From Terriglobia bacterium (GTDB lineage Bacteria; Acidobacteriota; Terriglobia; Terriglobales; Acidobacteriaceae), in assembly GCA_020072645.1 (NCBI GenBank), contig JAIQGK010000010.1, positions 124,001-188,000 of the forward strand: a stretch of 64,000 nucleotides of DNA, in the 5' to 3' direction. Below are positions 24,998 to 36,335 of this stretch, piece by piece. Every line of letters starts with the position of its first letter. Within the stretch, counting starts at the first letter, position 1. Below the pieces are notes generated by a model that was given only the letters and a program-made list of their open reading frames with translations, was not told where the DNA came from and searched no databases. Made by a program: the position numbers and the translations under genes.

Positions 24998-26053
24998 ATG
25001 TCCGCTCCCAACTCACGATTTGTCCGTGCCTGCCGCTGTGAACCTGTCGATGTGACCCCGATCTGGCTGATGCGACAGGCGGGCCGGTACATGGCCGAAT
25101 ATCGCGCGGTACGCAAAAAACATTCCATCCTGGAGATCTGCAAGACTCCGGAAATCGCGGCTGATGTGACAATCACCGCCGCGGAAAAACTGGACGTGGA
25201 CGCAGCCATCATCTTTGCGGATCTGCTTCTGCCGCTGGAAGTGATGGGCATGCCGTTCCGTTTTGAAGCCGGTGAAGGGCCGGTCATTGAGCGACCGTTG
25301 CGCGCGCCGAAGGATATCGACGCGCTGGTCACTAATCGCGCTTCCGAACTTGGCTATGTTGCCGAGTCAGTCAACCGCGTGGTGAAACATTTTGGCAGCA
25401 AGCTGCCGGTCATAGGATTTTGCGGCGCGCCTTTCACGCTGGCCAGCTACATGATTGAAGGCGGCGGCTCGCGCAATTACATCCATACTAAAAAGATGAT
25501 GTATATGGAGAGCGTTGCGTGGCGGATGCTGATGCGCAAGCTGGTTGACGTGCTGGCCGCGTATGCCGCGGAGCAGGTCACTGCCGGCGCTGATGCGCTG
25601 CAGATTTTTGATAGCTGGGTGGGCTGCCTGAGCGTGGAGGATTATCGCCAGTACGTGCTACCTTTTTCGACTGACTTGGTGCAGCGGCTCAAGAAGACCG
25701 GTGTGCCTATCATTTATTTTGGGACTGACACGGCAACGCTTCTACCCTCGATGAAGGAAACCGGCGCTGACGTGATGGGCGTGGACTGGCGCTTCCCGCT
25801 CGATCAGGCGTGGAGCAGTTTGAACTTCAAGGGCGCGGTGCAGGGGAATCTTGATCCTGTGCTGCTGTTTGCCGGGCAGAAAGAACTGCGCGCGCGGACG
25901 GATGCTATTCTGCGGCAGGCCGGCGGGCGTCCCGGGCATATCTTTAATCTAGGGCATGGAATTTTGCCGGAAACGCCGGTGGAAAATGTTCGCGCGCTGG
26001 TGGATTTTGTTAGAGAATTGAGCGCAGCCTATTCCGCTGGAGCCGCCCCGTGA
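24998..26053 (+). CDS. hemE: Uroporphyrinogen decarboxylase
   Basis: HemE converts uroporphyrinogen III to coproporphyrinogen III in the cytoplasm. The 351-residue length is normal. The N-terminal signature PIWLMRQAGRYMAEYR, with the substrate-binding Arg pair, is present. So are the FADLLLPLEVMGMPF segment with the catalytic Asp, GFCGAPFTLASYMIEGGGSRN, and the C-terminal FNLGHGILPETPVENVRALV. It is the first gene of a compact haem cluster, with ferrochelatase ten bases later and protoporphyrinogen oxidase overlapping that. The Shine-Dalgarno is weak. Confidence 0.97.
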   Translation: MSAPNSRFVRACRCEPVDVTPIWLMRQAGRYMAEYRAVRKKHSILEICKTPEIAADVTITAAEKLDVDAAIIFADLLLPLEVMGMPFRFEAGEGPVIERPLRAPKDIDALVTNRASELGYVAESVNRVVKHFGSKLPVIGFCGAPFTLASYMIEGGGSRNYIHTKKMMYMESVAWRMLMRKLVDVLAAYAAEQVTAGADALQIFDSWVGCLSVEDYRQYVLPFSTDLVQRLKKTGVPIIYFGTDTATLLPSMKETGADVMGVDWRFPLDQAWSSLNFKGAVQGNLDPVLLFAGQKELRARTDAILRQAGGRPGHIFNLGHGILPETPVENVRALVDFVRELSAAYSAGAAP

Positions 26054-26063
26054 GTTCTACGCA

Positions 26064-26996
26064 ATGAGCGCTTCAAAATCAGCCATCCTGCTGCTTGCCC
26101 ATGGCAGCCCCGATTCGCCTGCCGATATTCCGGAATTCATGAAATACATTACCGGCGGCCGTCCGGTGCCAGACGCGGTGATGCAGGAAGTTACGCACCG
26201 TTATTCGCTCATCGGCAAATCACCTTTGACGGAAATTACCATGCAGCAGGCAGAAGCACTGCAATCCAGCTTGGGCCTTCCCGTCTATGTGGGCATGCGC
26301 AATTGGCGGCCATTTATCAGCGACGCGGTGCAGCAGATTACTGCCAGCGGCATTGAGAAAGTGGTGGCAATCTGCCTGGCGCCGCAGAATTCTTCTACCA
26401 GCGTTGGTCTTTACAGCAAGGTGCTGGCAGACGAGCGCAAGCCCGGCATGGCGGTGCAATTTGTGGAGTCGTGGCATGACCAGCCCTTGCTGATCCAGGC
26501 TTTTGCGGAGCGGCTAGAGCCAACGTGGCGGCAAGCGAGCGCGGAGATGGGAAGCGCGCTGCCCGTAGTCTTTACCGCGCACAGCGTGCCCATGCGAACG
26601 ATTCACGCGGGCGATCCGTATGAGAAGCAGGCCAAGGAAACCGCGCAACTGGTGGGGCAAAGGATTGCCGGTCTTACGCCGGAGCTGCAGCACTTTGCTT
26701 TTCAGAGCCAGGGTATGACCGGCGGCCCGTGGCTGGGGCCGACAGTGGAAACTGTGATGCTCGAACAAAAAAGACGAGGGCACAAAGGCGTGGTGATCGC
26801 GCCGATAGGATTTGTCTGCGATCACGTTGAGGTGCTCTACGATATTGATATTAACTTTCGCCAGTTTGCCAATGAGCAGCAGCTCAAGCTGTGGCGGCCT
26901 GAGTCGCTGAATACTTCGCCTACGTTCATTGCGGCGCTGGCCAAGCTGGCTTCGACGCGCATGGCGCTGGCCTCGGGGATTGTGTCGCTGGCATGA
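26064..26996 (+). CDS. hemH: Ferrochelatase
   Basis: HemH inserts iron into the porphyrin ring. The 310-residue protein carries the conserved His in FTAHSVPMRTIHAGDPY and the conserved Glu in FVCDHVEVLYDIDI. These are the two metal-handling residues of the family. The N-terminal LLAHGSPDSPADIPEFM block and YVGMRNWRPFI are also present. It lies ten bases after hemE and its last four bases overlap hemY. No HemQ-type decarboxylase is in the window, so whether the substrate is protoporphyrin or coproporphyrin cannot be decided here. Confidence 0.95.
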   Translation: MSASKSAILLLAHGSPDSPADIPEFMKYITGGRPVPDAVMQEVTHRYSLIGKSPLTEITMQQAEALQSSLGLPVYVGMRNWRPFISDAVQQITASGIEKVVAICLAPQNSSTSVGLYSKVLADERKPGMAVQFVESWHDQPLLIQAFAERLEPTWRQASAEMGSALPVVFTAHSVPMRTIHAGDPYEKQAKETAQLVGQRIAGLTPELQHFAFQSQGMTGGPWLGPTVETVMLEQKRRGHKGVVIAPIGFVCDHVEVLYDIDINFRQFANEQQLKLWRPESLNTSPTFIAALAKLASTRMALASGIVSLA

Positions 26997-28402
26997 AGCG
27001 CATAGCCATCATCGGCGGCGGCATTGCAGGACTGAGCGCGGCTTTCTATCTGGAAAGAGCGCGGCGAGCAGGCGCGGACCTGCAATGGACGTTGTTTGAA
27101 AAATCTGACCGCCTTGGCGGCGTGATACAGACGGAGCGCCGCGACGGCTTTGTGATTGAAGCCGGTCCTGATTCGTTTCTGAGCATCAAGCCAGACGCTG
27201 CACGACTGTGCCAGGAACTGGGCCTTGGCGATCAACTGATTCCCTCGAATGACGCCAGCCGCAAAACTTATATTCTGGTGAAGGGCTCGCTGGTTCCGAT
27301 TCCGCAAGGATTGGAATTTATGGTGCCGACGCGCATATGGCCAATGGCGACCACGCCGCTGTTTTCTTTCTCGACAAAATTGCGCATGGCGGCGGAATTG
27401 TTTTCGTCGGCGCGCAAAGATGCGACTGACGAATCTGTGGGCGACTTTGTGCGCCGCCATTTTGGGCAGGAGATGGTAGATCGCGTAGCCGAGCCGCTGC
27501 TGGCGGGCGTTTACGGCGGGAACGCGGAGCGGCTGAGCATTCGCGCGGTGCTGCCGCGCTTTGCCGAGATGGAACGCCAGCACGGCAGCCTGGTACGTGC
27601 GACGTTGAAAGCCAAAGCGCAGTTCAAGTCCAAAGCTCCTACAGGCTCCAAACCGCAGCCATTGTTTACGTCTTTAAGAAACGGCATGCAGCAGATGGTG
27701 GAAGCACTAGTGGCCGCATTGCCGCAGGCTTCGATTCGCATGCGGCAGCAAAGTATTTCTCTGCGTCCGGTGAATGATGACTGGCAGATTGAGAGCGGCG
27801 GCATCAGTGAAAAGTTTCAGGAGGTTGTGCTGGCTGTTCCCGCACCCGCGGCGGCGGGATTGCTGCGGCAGTTTCATCCGGCGTTGATCGAAGGCTTGGC
27901 CCGGATAGAGTACACATCCACGGCGGCTGTGGCGCTGGCTTATGATCAGGCCGAGCTTCCCGCGGGACACGGGTTCCTGGTGCCGCGATCAGAAGGCCGC
28001 AAGATGATGGCCTGCACCTTCGTCCACAAAAAGTTTCCTTATCGCGCGCCGGATGATAAGAAGCTGTTACGTTGCTTCTTTTCCAGCTCGCGCATGCCTG
28101 ACCTGCTCACACACAGCGATGAAGCCTTGCAGCAGTTTGCCCGCCAGGAACTTAAGGAAATTTTAGGTTTGACGGGCGAACCAAAATTTGCGCGCACGTT
28201 TCGCTGGGAACGCGCCATGGCGCAATATGAAACCGGGCATCTGGACCGCGTGGCGGAAATGGAAAAGATCATCGCGGCTATGCCGGGCTTCCATATTGTC
28301 GGCAATTCATTTCACGGGATAGGCGTGCCGGACTGCATCAAGTCCGCGCGGCTGGCGGTGGAGCAGATTACTGCCGGCGTTTCACAGCCCGCGACGGTTT
28401 AG
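26993..28402 (+). CDS. hemY: Protoporphyrinogen/coproporphyrinogen oxidase, FAD-dependent
   Basis: This 469-residue flavoenzyme oxidises the porphyrinogen to porphyrin just before or after the decarboxylation step. The N-terminal dinucleotide-binding motif GGGIAGLSAAFYLE at about 8-21 is followed by LFEKSDRLGGVIQTERRDGFVIEAGPDSF. The C-terminal GFHIVGNSFHGIGVPDCIKS closes the FAD site, as in HemY. Its start overlaps the hemH stop by four bases, so the two are translationally coupled. Completing the gene set hemE-hemH-hemY suggests coordinated control of late haem synthesis. Confidence 0.95.
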   Translation: MKRIAIIGGGIAGLSAAFYLERARRAGADLQWTLFEKSDRLGGVIQTERRDGFVIEAGPDSFLSIKPDAARLCQELGLGDQLIPSNDASRKTYILVKGSLVPIPQGLEFMVPTRIWPMATTPLFSFSTKLRMAAELFSSARKDATDESVGDFVRRHFGQEMVDRVAEPLLAGVYGGNAERLSIRAVLPRFAEMERQHGSLVRATLKAKAQFKSKAPTGSKPQPLFTSLRNGMQQMVEALVAALPQASIRMRQQSISLRPVNDDWQIESGGISEKFQEVVLAVPAPAAAGLLRQFHPALIEGLARIEYTSTAAVALAYDQAELPAGHGFLVPRSEGRKMMACTFVHKKFPYRAPDDKKLLRCFFSSSRMPDLLTHSDEALQQFARQELKEILGLTGEPKFARTFRWERAMAQYETGHLDRVAEMEKIIAAMPGFHIVGNSFHGIGVPDCIKSARLAVEQITAGVSQPATV

Positions 28403-28529
28403 ACTTTTTAGGTTGTATTCACGTGCAATGTACCTCAGCGGCTAAAGCCGCGAGACTAATCGGCTTTACCGCAGGTCTAAAGACCTGCTCCACCCCGCCG
28501 TGGGACACAGTAAAGCCCAGAACGAAAAG

Positions 28530-28967
28530 CTAAGAACGGTTAGCTTTTGCAGCCTTTACAGAACGTCTGGGCGACGACGGTTTAGATTTGGCTGCTTTCG
28601 CAACGGGCTTTACCTGCAAACCAGCCTGCGTCTTTTTGGGCAGTTTTTCCAGAATCATCTGATAAGACTCTTGAATTAATTCTTTGATTTCCGGCTGGCG
28701 CAGGGAGTTTATCTCGATCATCGCGATCCAGTGATTGCGCGCCATGTAGGGAGCGGGAATGATTCCTTCCACTTCCACCAGTTCGGCAAACTTTTCCGGC
28801 GTGCACTTGAAGCAAATCTTCGTGGGACTGACGGCGGGTTCAAGATTTGCGATGCAGAACATTTTTCCGGCGATGCGAAAGAGCAGATTGTGCTCCCACT
28901 GAACGTCTTCTGTGGCGTGGGGAAGTGAAAGACAAAAGGGGCGCACCCAGTCGAGATAAGCAGGCAT
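28530..28967 (-). CDS. MmcQ/YjbR-family protein
   Basis: This protein of about 145 residues starts at MPAYLDWVRPFCLSLPHATE. It has the YjbR fold motifs W.HNLLFRIAGKMFCI, ICFKCTPEKFAELVE, MARNHWIAMIEIN and the helix ELIQESYQMILEKLP. A Lys/Ala/Ser/Arg-rich tail of about 35 residues is added at the C-terminus and could bind nucleic acid. The frame is open upstream to 29117, but that part comes from the dispersed repeat at 29090-29165, so the later start is chosen. YjbR proteins are of poorly defined function, often annotated as DNA-binding. It is convergent with hemY. Confidence 0.82.
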   Translation of the reverse strand: MPAYLDWVRPFCLSLPHATEDVQWEHNLLFRIAGKMFCIANLEPAVSPTKICFKCTPEKFAELVEVEGIIPAPYMARNHWIAMIEINSLRQPEIKELIQESYQMILEKLPKKTQAGLQVKPVAKAAKSKPSSPRRSVKAAKANRS

Positions 28968-29089
28968 AGTGGAAATATAGCGTTCGCAGAAAGACGAGTA
29001 AATACTTGGGACGAAAGGCGCGCCGTATTTGGTTTCTGAGTCAACGGAAAGTTTGTTGAAAGCCAGGTAAGGAGTCGGTCTGGGCAGAA

Positions 29090-29165
29090 TGTGGCACAGA
29101 CACTCCTGTCTGTGCATGCCTCCTTATAGATTCCAACACGCACAGGCAAGAGTGCCTGTGCCACA
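29090..29165. repeat. Inverted pair of the GTGGCACAGGCACTCC repeat
   Basis: GTGGCACAGACACTCCTGTC at about 29091-29110 is mirrored by GCACAGGCAAGAGTGCCTGTGCCAC at 29141-29165, so the transcript could fold into a long hairpin. Related single units occur near 40034, 40409 and 44287. Confidence 0.7.
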
Positions 29166-29177
29166 AAATTCAATGGT

Positions 29178-30596
29178 TTAAGGCGCTACGCCAAGTAGCG
29201 CACGCACAATGTGCGCTTCTTCCGACGGATTCAAGACAGTGCGCAGATCCAGAAGCACGCGGCCGTCTTCCACGCGCGTAATAATCGGCGGATTGTTGTG
29301 GCGGAGGCGCGCGGCCAGTTCGTCCGCGCTGAGAGATTCAGCGGTAACAGCCAGCAGAAAAGTCGGCAGGGAAGAAGTGGGCGCGGAACCGCCGCCTACG
29401 AGCGATTCACCGGAGATGATCGTGGTCTTCAAATGGGCCGCGCCACTGAGCTGGTTCTTCATGGCTTCCGCGCGAGCGCGAATCTCTTCGGCGGGCAAGC
29501 GCATCATGCGGGCAAAGGGAATCGCATCGTGGTTCTGGCGGATGTATTCCATTAAGGTGCCTTCGAGCGCCGCGTAGGTGAGCTTGTCCACGCGAAGGGC
29601 GCGGAAGAGAGGATTGGAGCGCACGCGCTTGATCAGCGCTTCACGTCCGCTGAGCAGGCCGGCCTGCGGGCCACCCAACATCTTGTCGCCGCTGTAAGTA
29701 ATGATATCGGCCCCGGCGCGGAGGCTATCCATTACGCCACTTTCATTCACGCCCAGCGCGCGCAGGGGAATCATTGCGCCGCCGCCCAGGTCTTCCATTA
29801 CAGGAATATTGTGCTTGCGCCCAAGGGCAGCCAGTTCTTCCAGTGACGGCTGCTCGGTAAAGCCGATGATGGCGAAGTTGGAGCGATGCACGCGCAGCAG
29901 CAGCCGGGTTTTGTCGGTGATGGCGTTTTCATAGTCGGCCAGGCGCGTGCGGTTGGTGGTGCCTACCTCGCGCAGCACCGCGCCGGATTTGGCCATCACG
30001 TCCGGCACGCGGAATGAGCCGCCGATTTCTACCAGCTCTCCGCGGGAAACGATCACCTCGCCGCCTTCAGCCAGCGTGTTCAGGGCCAGCATGACCGCCG
30101 CCGCGCAATTATTGACGACAACCGTGCGAATGCCGCTGACGCCCTCCTGATTGAGCAGCCGCGAGAACAGGCGCTCTACGTGGACGTCGCGCTTGCCGCG
30201 CTCGCCGGCGGCAATATCAAATTCAAGATTGGAATAACCGCCCGCAACTTCCGCGATGCGTTTGATGGCCGATTCAGCCAACGGTGCACGTCCAAGATTC
30301 GTATGCAGGATTACGCCAGTGGCGTTGATAACCGGCTTGAGTGAAAATTCCATCGCGCGGTTGAGGTGCTGTTCGACGGCTTCCGGGAGGTGCTTAACCG
30401 CAAGTTCCACGGCTTGCTGCGTGCCGAGCGTGCCTGAGTTGATCTCATTGCGCAGGCTTGCCAGCACGGCGCGGACAGATTCGGTGACTGCCGGCTGGCC
30501 TTCACGCGCCAGCAGCTCAGCAAGATCGGAGCTTTTCAGCAGCTCATCTACTGAGGGGAGCAGGCGGTAGAGATCGGATTTGGGGGTGGTCGCCAT
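29178..30596 (-). CDS. selA: L-seryl-tRNA(Sec) selenium transferase
   Basis: SelA converts seryl-tRNA(Sec) to selenocysteyl-tRNA(Sec) with selenophosphate. The protein has about 472 residues from the ATG at 30596; a TTG two codons earlier is possible. PLP fold-type I features are clear: the N-terminal LPSVDELL domain, NATGVILHTNLGRAPL, NNCAAAVMLALNTLAEGGEV, and the PLP Lys in ITYSGDKMLGGPQAGLLSG at about residue 305. The bacterial decamer-forming length is kept. No selB, selD or selC is in the window. recG lies upstream on the same strand, 357 bases away. Confidence 0.96.
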   Translation of the reverse strand: MATTPKSDLYRLLPSVDELLKSSDLAELLAREGQPAVTESVRAVLASLRNEINSGTLGTQQAVELAVKHLPEAVEQHLNRAMEFSLKPVINATGVILHTNLGRAPLAESAIKRIAEVAGGYSNLEFDIAAGERGKRDVHVERLFSRLLNQEGVSGIRTVVVNNCAAAVMLALNTLAEGGEVIVSRGELVEIGGSFRVPDVMAKSGAVLREVGTTNRTRLADYENAITDKTRLLLRVHRSNFAIIGFTEQPSLEELAALGRKHNIPVMEDLGGGAMIPLRALGVNESGVMDSLRAGADIITYSGDKMLGGPQAGLLSGREALIKRVRSNPLFRALRVDKLTYAALEGTLMEYIRQNHDAIPFARMMRLPAEEIRARAEAMKNQLSGAAHLKTTIISGESLVGGGSAPTSSLPTFLLAVTAESLSADELAARLRHNNPPIITRVEDGRVLLDLRTVLNPSEEAHIVRALLGVAP

Positions 30597-30602
30597 CGAC
30601 AA

Positions 30603-30953
30603 TATTATTCCACAAGAACCTCGCCGCAGATTTTCGCTGATAGCCGCAGATCAAAAAAGACGTTAGCCGCGAATTTCGCGAATGAACACGAATTAAATGA
30701 ATCAGTGGCAGGTTCAGGCTCCCAGGAAGAAAACTACCTAAAAACATTCACCGCAAAGGACGCTAAGGGCGCGAAGGAGTTAGGAGTTCTGGTCGCGAGG
30801 TCAGCTTGAATTTAGATCCGTAGTTATGGTCAGTACATTGAAAGCCGACTTGCACTTCCCCTAAGGATCCACGTCTCTCCATGATTCGTTCATCCTTTGC
30901 GTCCTTCGCGTCCGTTGCGGTAAGGAAGTTTTGGCTGACGGCTGAGTGCTCGC
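30603..30953. other. Intergenic region between recG and selA with dispersed repeats
   Basis: It contains a copy of the ACCGCAAAGGACGC repeat at about 30750-30778 and an opposite-facing copy at about 30893-30922. No gene is seen. Confidence 0.5.
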
Positions 30954-33152
<2,199 letters not shown>

Positions 33153-33408
33153 TTCTGTCGCTTCGCTCCAAACCGCTTACGAAGCATATTTTCCCTTGAA
33201 GAGTTACGAGCCCTTACTGCAAGCCGCTCGGCGCGCAAGCCGGCCTTGCGGCGAATAGCCACCGGCACTGAAATGATGATACTTGAGGTGGGAATTTACC
33301 GCAGAGGACGCAAAGGTCGCAAAGTGGTGTCCGCCGTTTTTGTCCATTGCTGGTTGTTGGAACAATGCAACTCATCCTACACTGGTAAAGAAACTACCGG
33401 CATCCGTG
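33153..33408. other. Divergent intergenic region with a dispersed repeat
   Basis: The TTACCGCAGAGGACGCAAAG unit at about 33295-33327 belongs to the dispersed ACCGCAAAGGACGC family. The frame of the next gene runs through it but is not thought to be translated. Confidence 0.5.
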
Positions 33409-34431
33409 ATGAAAAAATGGTTGATAGAGGTTGGCTGCTGCGCTGTGATGGCGCTTTCGGTCCCAATAGCGTGTGCTCAACAGGAGGCTCCGTCTTCAGG
33501 CGCGCCCGCAGCTTTGGCCCAAAATTCGCCGACGCCTGCAGCCCAGACATTGCCAACGCCCGCGGCTACGCCCACTGCAAATACTCATAAGCCAAGCCCG
33601 GCGGAAATGGCTGTGGCGCGGTTTACGCCGACCAACGATCCGAAAGAGATTGTGCGCAGGTCCATGGAAATCGACAGACAGACGCTGGACCTGGCGAGAA
33701 ATTACACGTGCCAGCAGCGCGAGGTCATCAAGCACCTGGACAAGAACGGAAACGTGAAGTCGACCGAGGTAAAGACCTTCGATATTGGTTTTTATTACGG
33801 AGAGGAATATTCCCGGCTCATCATGGTGAACGATAAGCCGCTCGACGATAAGGAAAAGAAGAAAGAAGACGAGAAGCTGGAAAAATTCCTGGCCAAATAC
33901 CGCAATGAGAGCCCTGAAGCGCGAGAGAAACGCGCGGAGAAAGAGAAAAAAGAACGCCAGGAAAACCGCGCATACCGGCTGGACGTGGCGAATGCCTATG
34001 ACTTCAGTATTGTGGGAGAAGAAGAGCTGGAAGGCGTGAATACGTGGGTGATAGAAGCTACGCCGCGCAAAGACTTTAAGCCGACGCAACCACACGCCGA
34101 AATCCTGAAGAAGATCAAAGGCAAGATGTGGATCGACAAGAAAGAGTACAACTGGATTCGCGTTGAGGCTGAGGCCACCGACACGATCTCATTCGGGCTG
34201 TTCCTGTTCCGCATACATCCGGGCTCGCGCTTCAACTTCCAGCAGATGCATTTAAACGATGAAGTGTGGCTGCTGCGTCGGCTTTATATCAACGGGGGAG
34301 CGCGGATCGCGCTATTCAAGAATGAAGCGATTGAGCAGGAAGATACTTTCTCCAACTATAAGAAATTCAGTTCAACGTTTACCATCCTGCCGGGCGTGAA
34401 AGAAGTGCCACCGGAGGAGAAGCAAAAATAG
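33409..34431 (+). CDS. Secreted protein of unknown function
   Basis: This protein of about 340 residues starts at the ATG at 33409, where a signal peptide begins (MKKWLIEVGCCAVMALSVPI, cleavage near ACAQ). A Pro/Ala/Thr-rich linker follows. Next comes a domain with DPKEIVRRSMEIDRQTLDLA.NYTC, a very charged Lys/Glu segment (KEKKKEDEKLEKF, about 150-190), and a beta-rich part (DFSIVGEEELEGVNTWVIEA, GKMWIDKKEYNWIRVEAEA). The last resembles LolA/outer-membrane lipoprotein-sorting folds. Upstream codons to 33283 lie in a dispersed repeat and are excluded. It is common in Acidobacteriota as a hypothetical protein. Confidence 0.75.
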   Translation: MKKWLIEVGCCAVMALSVPIACAQQEAPSSGAPAALAQNSPTPAAQTLPTPAATPTANTHKPSPAEMAVARFTPTNDPKEIVRRSMEIDRQTLDLARNYTCQQREVIKHLDKNGNVKSTEVKTFDIGFYYGEEYSRLIMVNDKPLDDKEKKKEDEKLEKFLAKYRNESPEAREKRAEKEKKERQENRAYRLDVANAYDFSIVGEEELEGVNTWVIEATPRKDFKPTQPHAEILKKIKGKMWIDKKEYNWIRVEAEATDTISFGLFLFRIHPGSRFNFQQMHLNDEVWLLRRLYINGGARIALFKNEAIEQEDTFSNYKKFSSTFTILPGVKEVPPEEKQK

Positions 34432-34666
34432 CACGCGTTGTGTGCACTATAGCGTCCAAAAATCGGCTGGATATTGTCTAATGGCCATTGCCGATGCTGA
34501 TTCGCCCACCTAATATCATGCGCCCTTTAGTTCGGTATAGAACATACAGCCTACTCCCCCCGCGCATATGATCAGAGTACAACTTCATACGCATGCAAGC
34601 GAAAAGATCCTTGCGCGTTGAGGTGCTGGTCTTAAAAAGACCACGCGATCAGTGCGAAGGAGAACC

Positions 34667-35383
34667 ATGCCTGCAGCGATTGAATCCCGGAGCATGTATA
34701 AAAATCGAATCCTCGCTTCATTGCAGAGGGCGGAAATAATGCGTTTGGCTCCGCATTTGTTGCCGCTGGACCTTCCGGCAGGAAAGACACTGCTGGATCC
34801 TGGACAAGAAATCACCCACGCATACTTTTTGGAGACAGGCCTTGCCTCAGTGGTAGTGGCGATGTCCAATGGAAACATGGTGGAAACGGGAATTACCGGG
34901 AATGACGGGTTGGTAGGATTCCCCGTGTTGCTGGGCACCAAAACCATGCCGACGCGGACATTCATGCAGATCCCCGGCAAGGGTTTCAAAATCAAGGCGC
35001 ATCACCTTGTGGACGAATTTGAGAGGGCTGGAACGCTACAGAAAAGAATTAACCGGTATTTTCAGGCGAACCTGGTACTGACGGGGCAAACCGCGGCCTG
35101 CAATCGGCTGCATGACATTGCAGAACGACTGGCGCGCTGGCTGCTGATGTGCCATGACCGCATGGACTCTGACACGTTTTCTATCACTCACGAATTCCTT
35201 GGCCACATGCTGGGAACGCCACGATCCACTGTGACGCTGGCAGCGGGAATTCTGCATCAGTCCGGACTGATTGATTACTCGCGCGGAAAAGTTACTATCC
35301 AGGACAGGAAAGGCCTGGAAAAAGCAGCTTGCGAGTGTTACCAGACGATTCGAAAAGAGTTTGACCGGCTGGGAATCTCTTGA
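34667..35383 (+). CDS. Crp/Fnr-family transcriptional regulator
   Basis: This 238-residue regulator starts at 34667, with AAGGAG five bases upstream. The N-terminal half is a cyclic-nucleotide-binding-type beta roll (LPAGKTLLDPGQEITHAYFLETGLASVVV, GLVGFPVLLG). A long dimer helix follows, and then a winged helix (ITHEFLGHMLGTPRSTVTLAAGILHQSGLIDYSRGKVTI). No N-terminal Cys cluster is present, so it is not an Fnr-type iron-sulphur sensor. The key Arg/Glu residues for cAMP are not evident in the roll, so the ligand is unknown. A stand-alone receiver gene follows on the same strand. Confidence 0.9.
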   Translation: MPAAIESRSMYKNRILASLQRAEIMRLAPHLLPLDLPAGKTLLDPGQEITHAYFLETGLASVVVAMSNGNMVETGITGNDGLVGFPVLLGTKTMPTRTFMQIPGKGFKIKAHHLVDEFERAGTLQKRINRYFQANLVLTGQTAACNRLHDIAERLARWLLMCHDRMDSDTFSITHEFLGHMLGTPRSTVTLAAGILHQSGLIDYSRGKVTIQDRKGLEKAACECYQTIRKEFDRLGIS

Positions 35384-35874
35384 CTCTAAATCAATAAAAA
35401 TTGGGATGAGTGAAATTGCATGCACAATTCCATTAAAAAATTTTAACAAGAAGCAGCTGTTCCTGCACGGAATCAATTTTTTTAGTTATGATGTATGCAT
35501 CTGTTGTATACCGAACAGACGGATTCAAATGCGCTGTTCTATTTTGAACATATCGAACGGATGCTCGGCCTTTTCGTGGTTTCCCGCGATCCATTCCTGA
35601 TCGAGACAGGGCGCGCGCATCCTGAAAATCCGGCGGATACACCGCGACACCTCACTTCGTTCACAGCTGTGTATTGGCAATTATGCGGGAAGAGATTTTG
35701 ATCTCATCAATCCTGCTGGCCGCCGCCGCTGGAAACAACATGAGGTTGCTGAAATGATTGGACGATACGCAATTTTCACCCCTGTGTCGTGCCTGTTGTC
35801 AAATGCCAGCGCGCCTGGCGCAGTGCCGGTTCTGATGTGCGCGATTCGCGCGGCGGCAAGCAACGGAGGCAGCC
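35384..35874. other. Intergenic region with possible small frames
   Basis: No well-supported gene is seen. A 68-codon frame at 35495-35701 lacks a ribosome site. A 42-codon frame from an ATG at 35755 ends inside the first codons of the receiver gene (ATGAGTAG overlap), so it could be a coupled leader peptide, but its codons show no family resemblance. Confidence 0.4.
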
Positions 35875-36270
35875 ATGAGTAGCTGCCATGCAAATTCGGC
35901 AGGACGGCAGAAAACCATCCTGTGCGTGGATGATGATCCCCTAATATTAGATTCGTGGTCGGACCTGATCAGTAGCGCGGGATACCATGTGTTAACCGCG
36001 TGCGGCGGCGCAGAAGCGATCCAAAAGTTTTCCGCTCACGTTGTCCATGCCGTGGTGCTGGATTACGAAATGCCAGGACTCAACGGCAGCACCGTAGCCA
36101 TGCAGTTGCGGCGAATCAATAAGCAAGTGCCGATCATTCTCCATACTGGCGGAGCGGCACCTTGCGCGGAAGAATTAGCGCTGTTCAACAGCTTTGTATC
36201 CAAGGGCGCAAGGCTTTCCGCCATGCTGGCAGCCATTGAAGGAGCGCTGCTCCAGCGTGCTAGCGGATAA
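35875..36270 (+). CDS. Stand-alone response-regulator receiver protein
   Basis: This 131-residue single-domain CheY-like protein has the acidic pair in ILCVDDDPLILDSW, the phospho-accepting Asp63 in VVLDYEMPGLNG, and the switch Thr in ILHTGGAA. The conserved Lys lies in FVSKGARLSAM. There is no output domain, so it probably acts by protein-protein contact. GGAGG five bases before the ATG supports the start. The histidine kinase and NarL regulator that follow on the other strand are possible partners. Confidence 0.9.
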   Translation: MSSCHANSAGRQKTILCVDDDPLILDSWSDLISSAGYHVLTACGGAEAIQKFSAHVVHAVVLDYEMPGLNGSTVAMQLRRINKQVPIILHTGGAAPCAEELALFNSFVSKGARLSAMLAAIEGALLQRASG

Positions 36271-36290
36271 AGCAAAACTGTATATATGAA

Positions 36291-36316
36291 AACGGCGCTC
36301 TTGCGAGCGCCGTCTT
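36291..36316. terminator. Bidirectional terminator
   Basis: ACGGCGCTC (36292-36300) and GAGCGCCGT (36305-36313) form a perfect 9-bp stem with a TTGC loop between two convergent genes. CTTT follows on the right, and TTTTC follows on the opposite strand. Confidence 0.75.
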
Positions 36317-36335
36317 TGGGGGGAGGGTACAACAA

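Noticed and set aside
28968-29117. N-terminal extension of the MmcQ/YjbR protein
   Set aside because: These codons come from a dispersed inverted repeat; the family's domain begins at 28967.
33283-33408. N-terminal extension of the secreted protein at 33409
   Set aside because: It is translated from a dispersed repeat and would bury the signal peptide.
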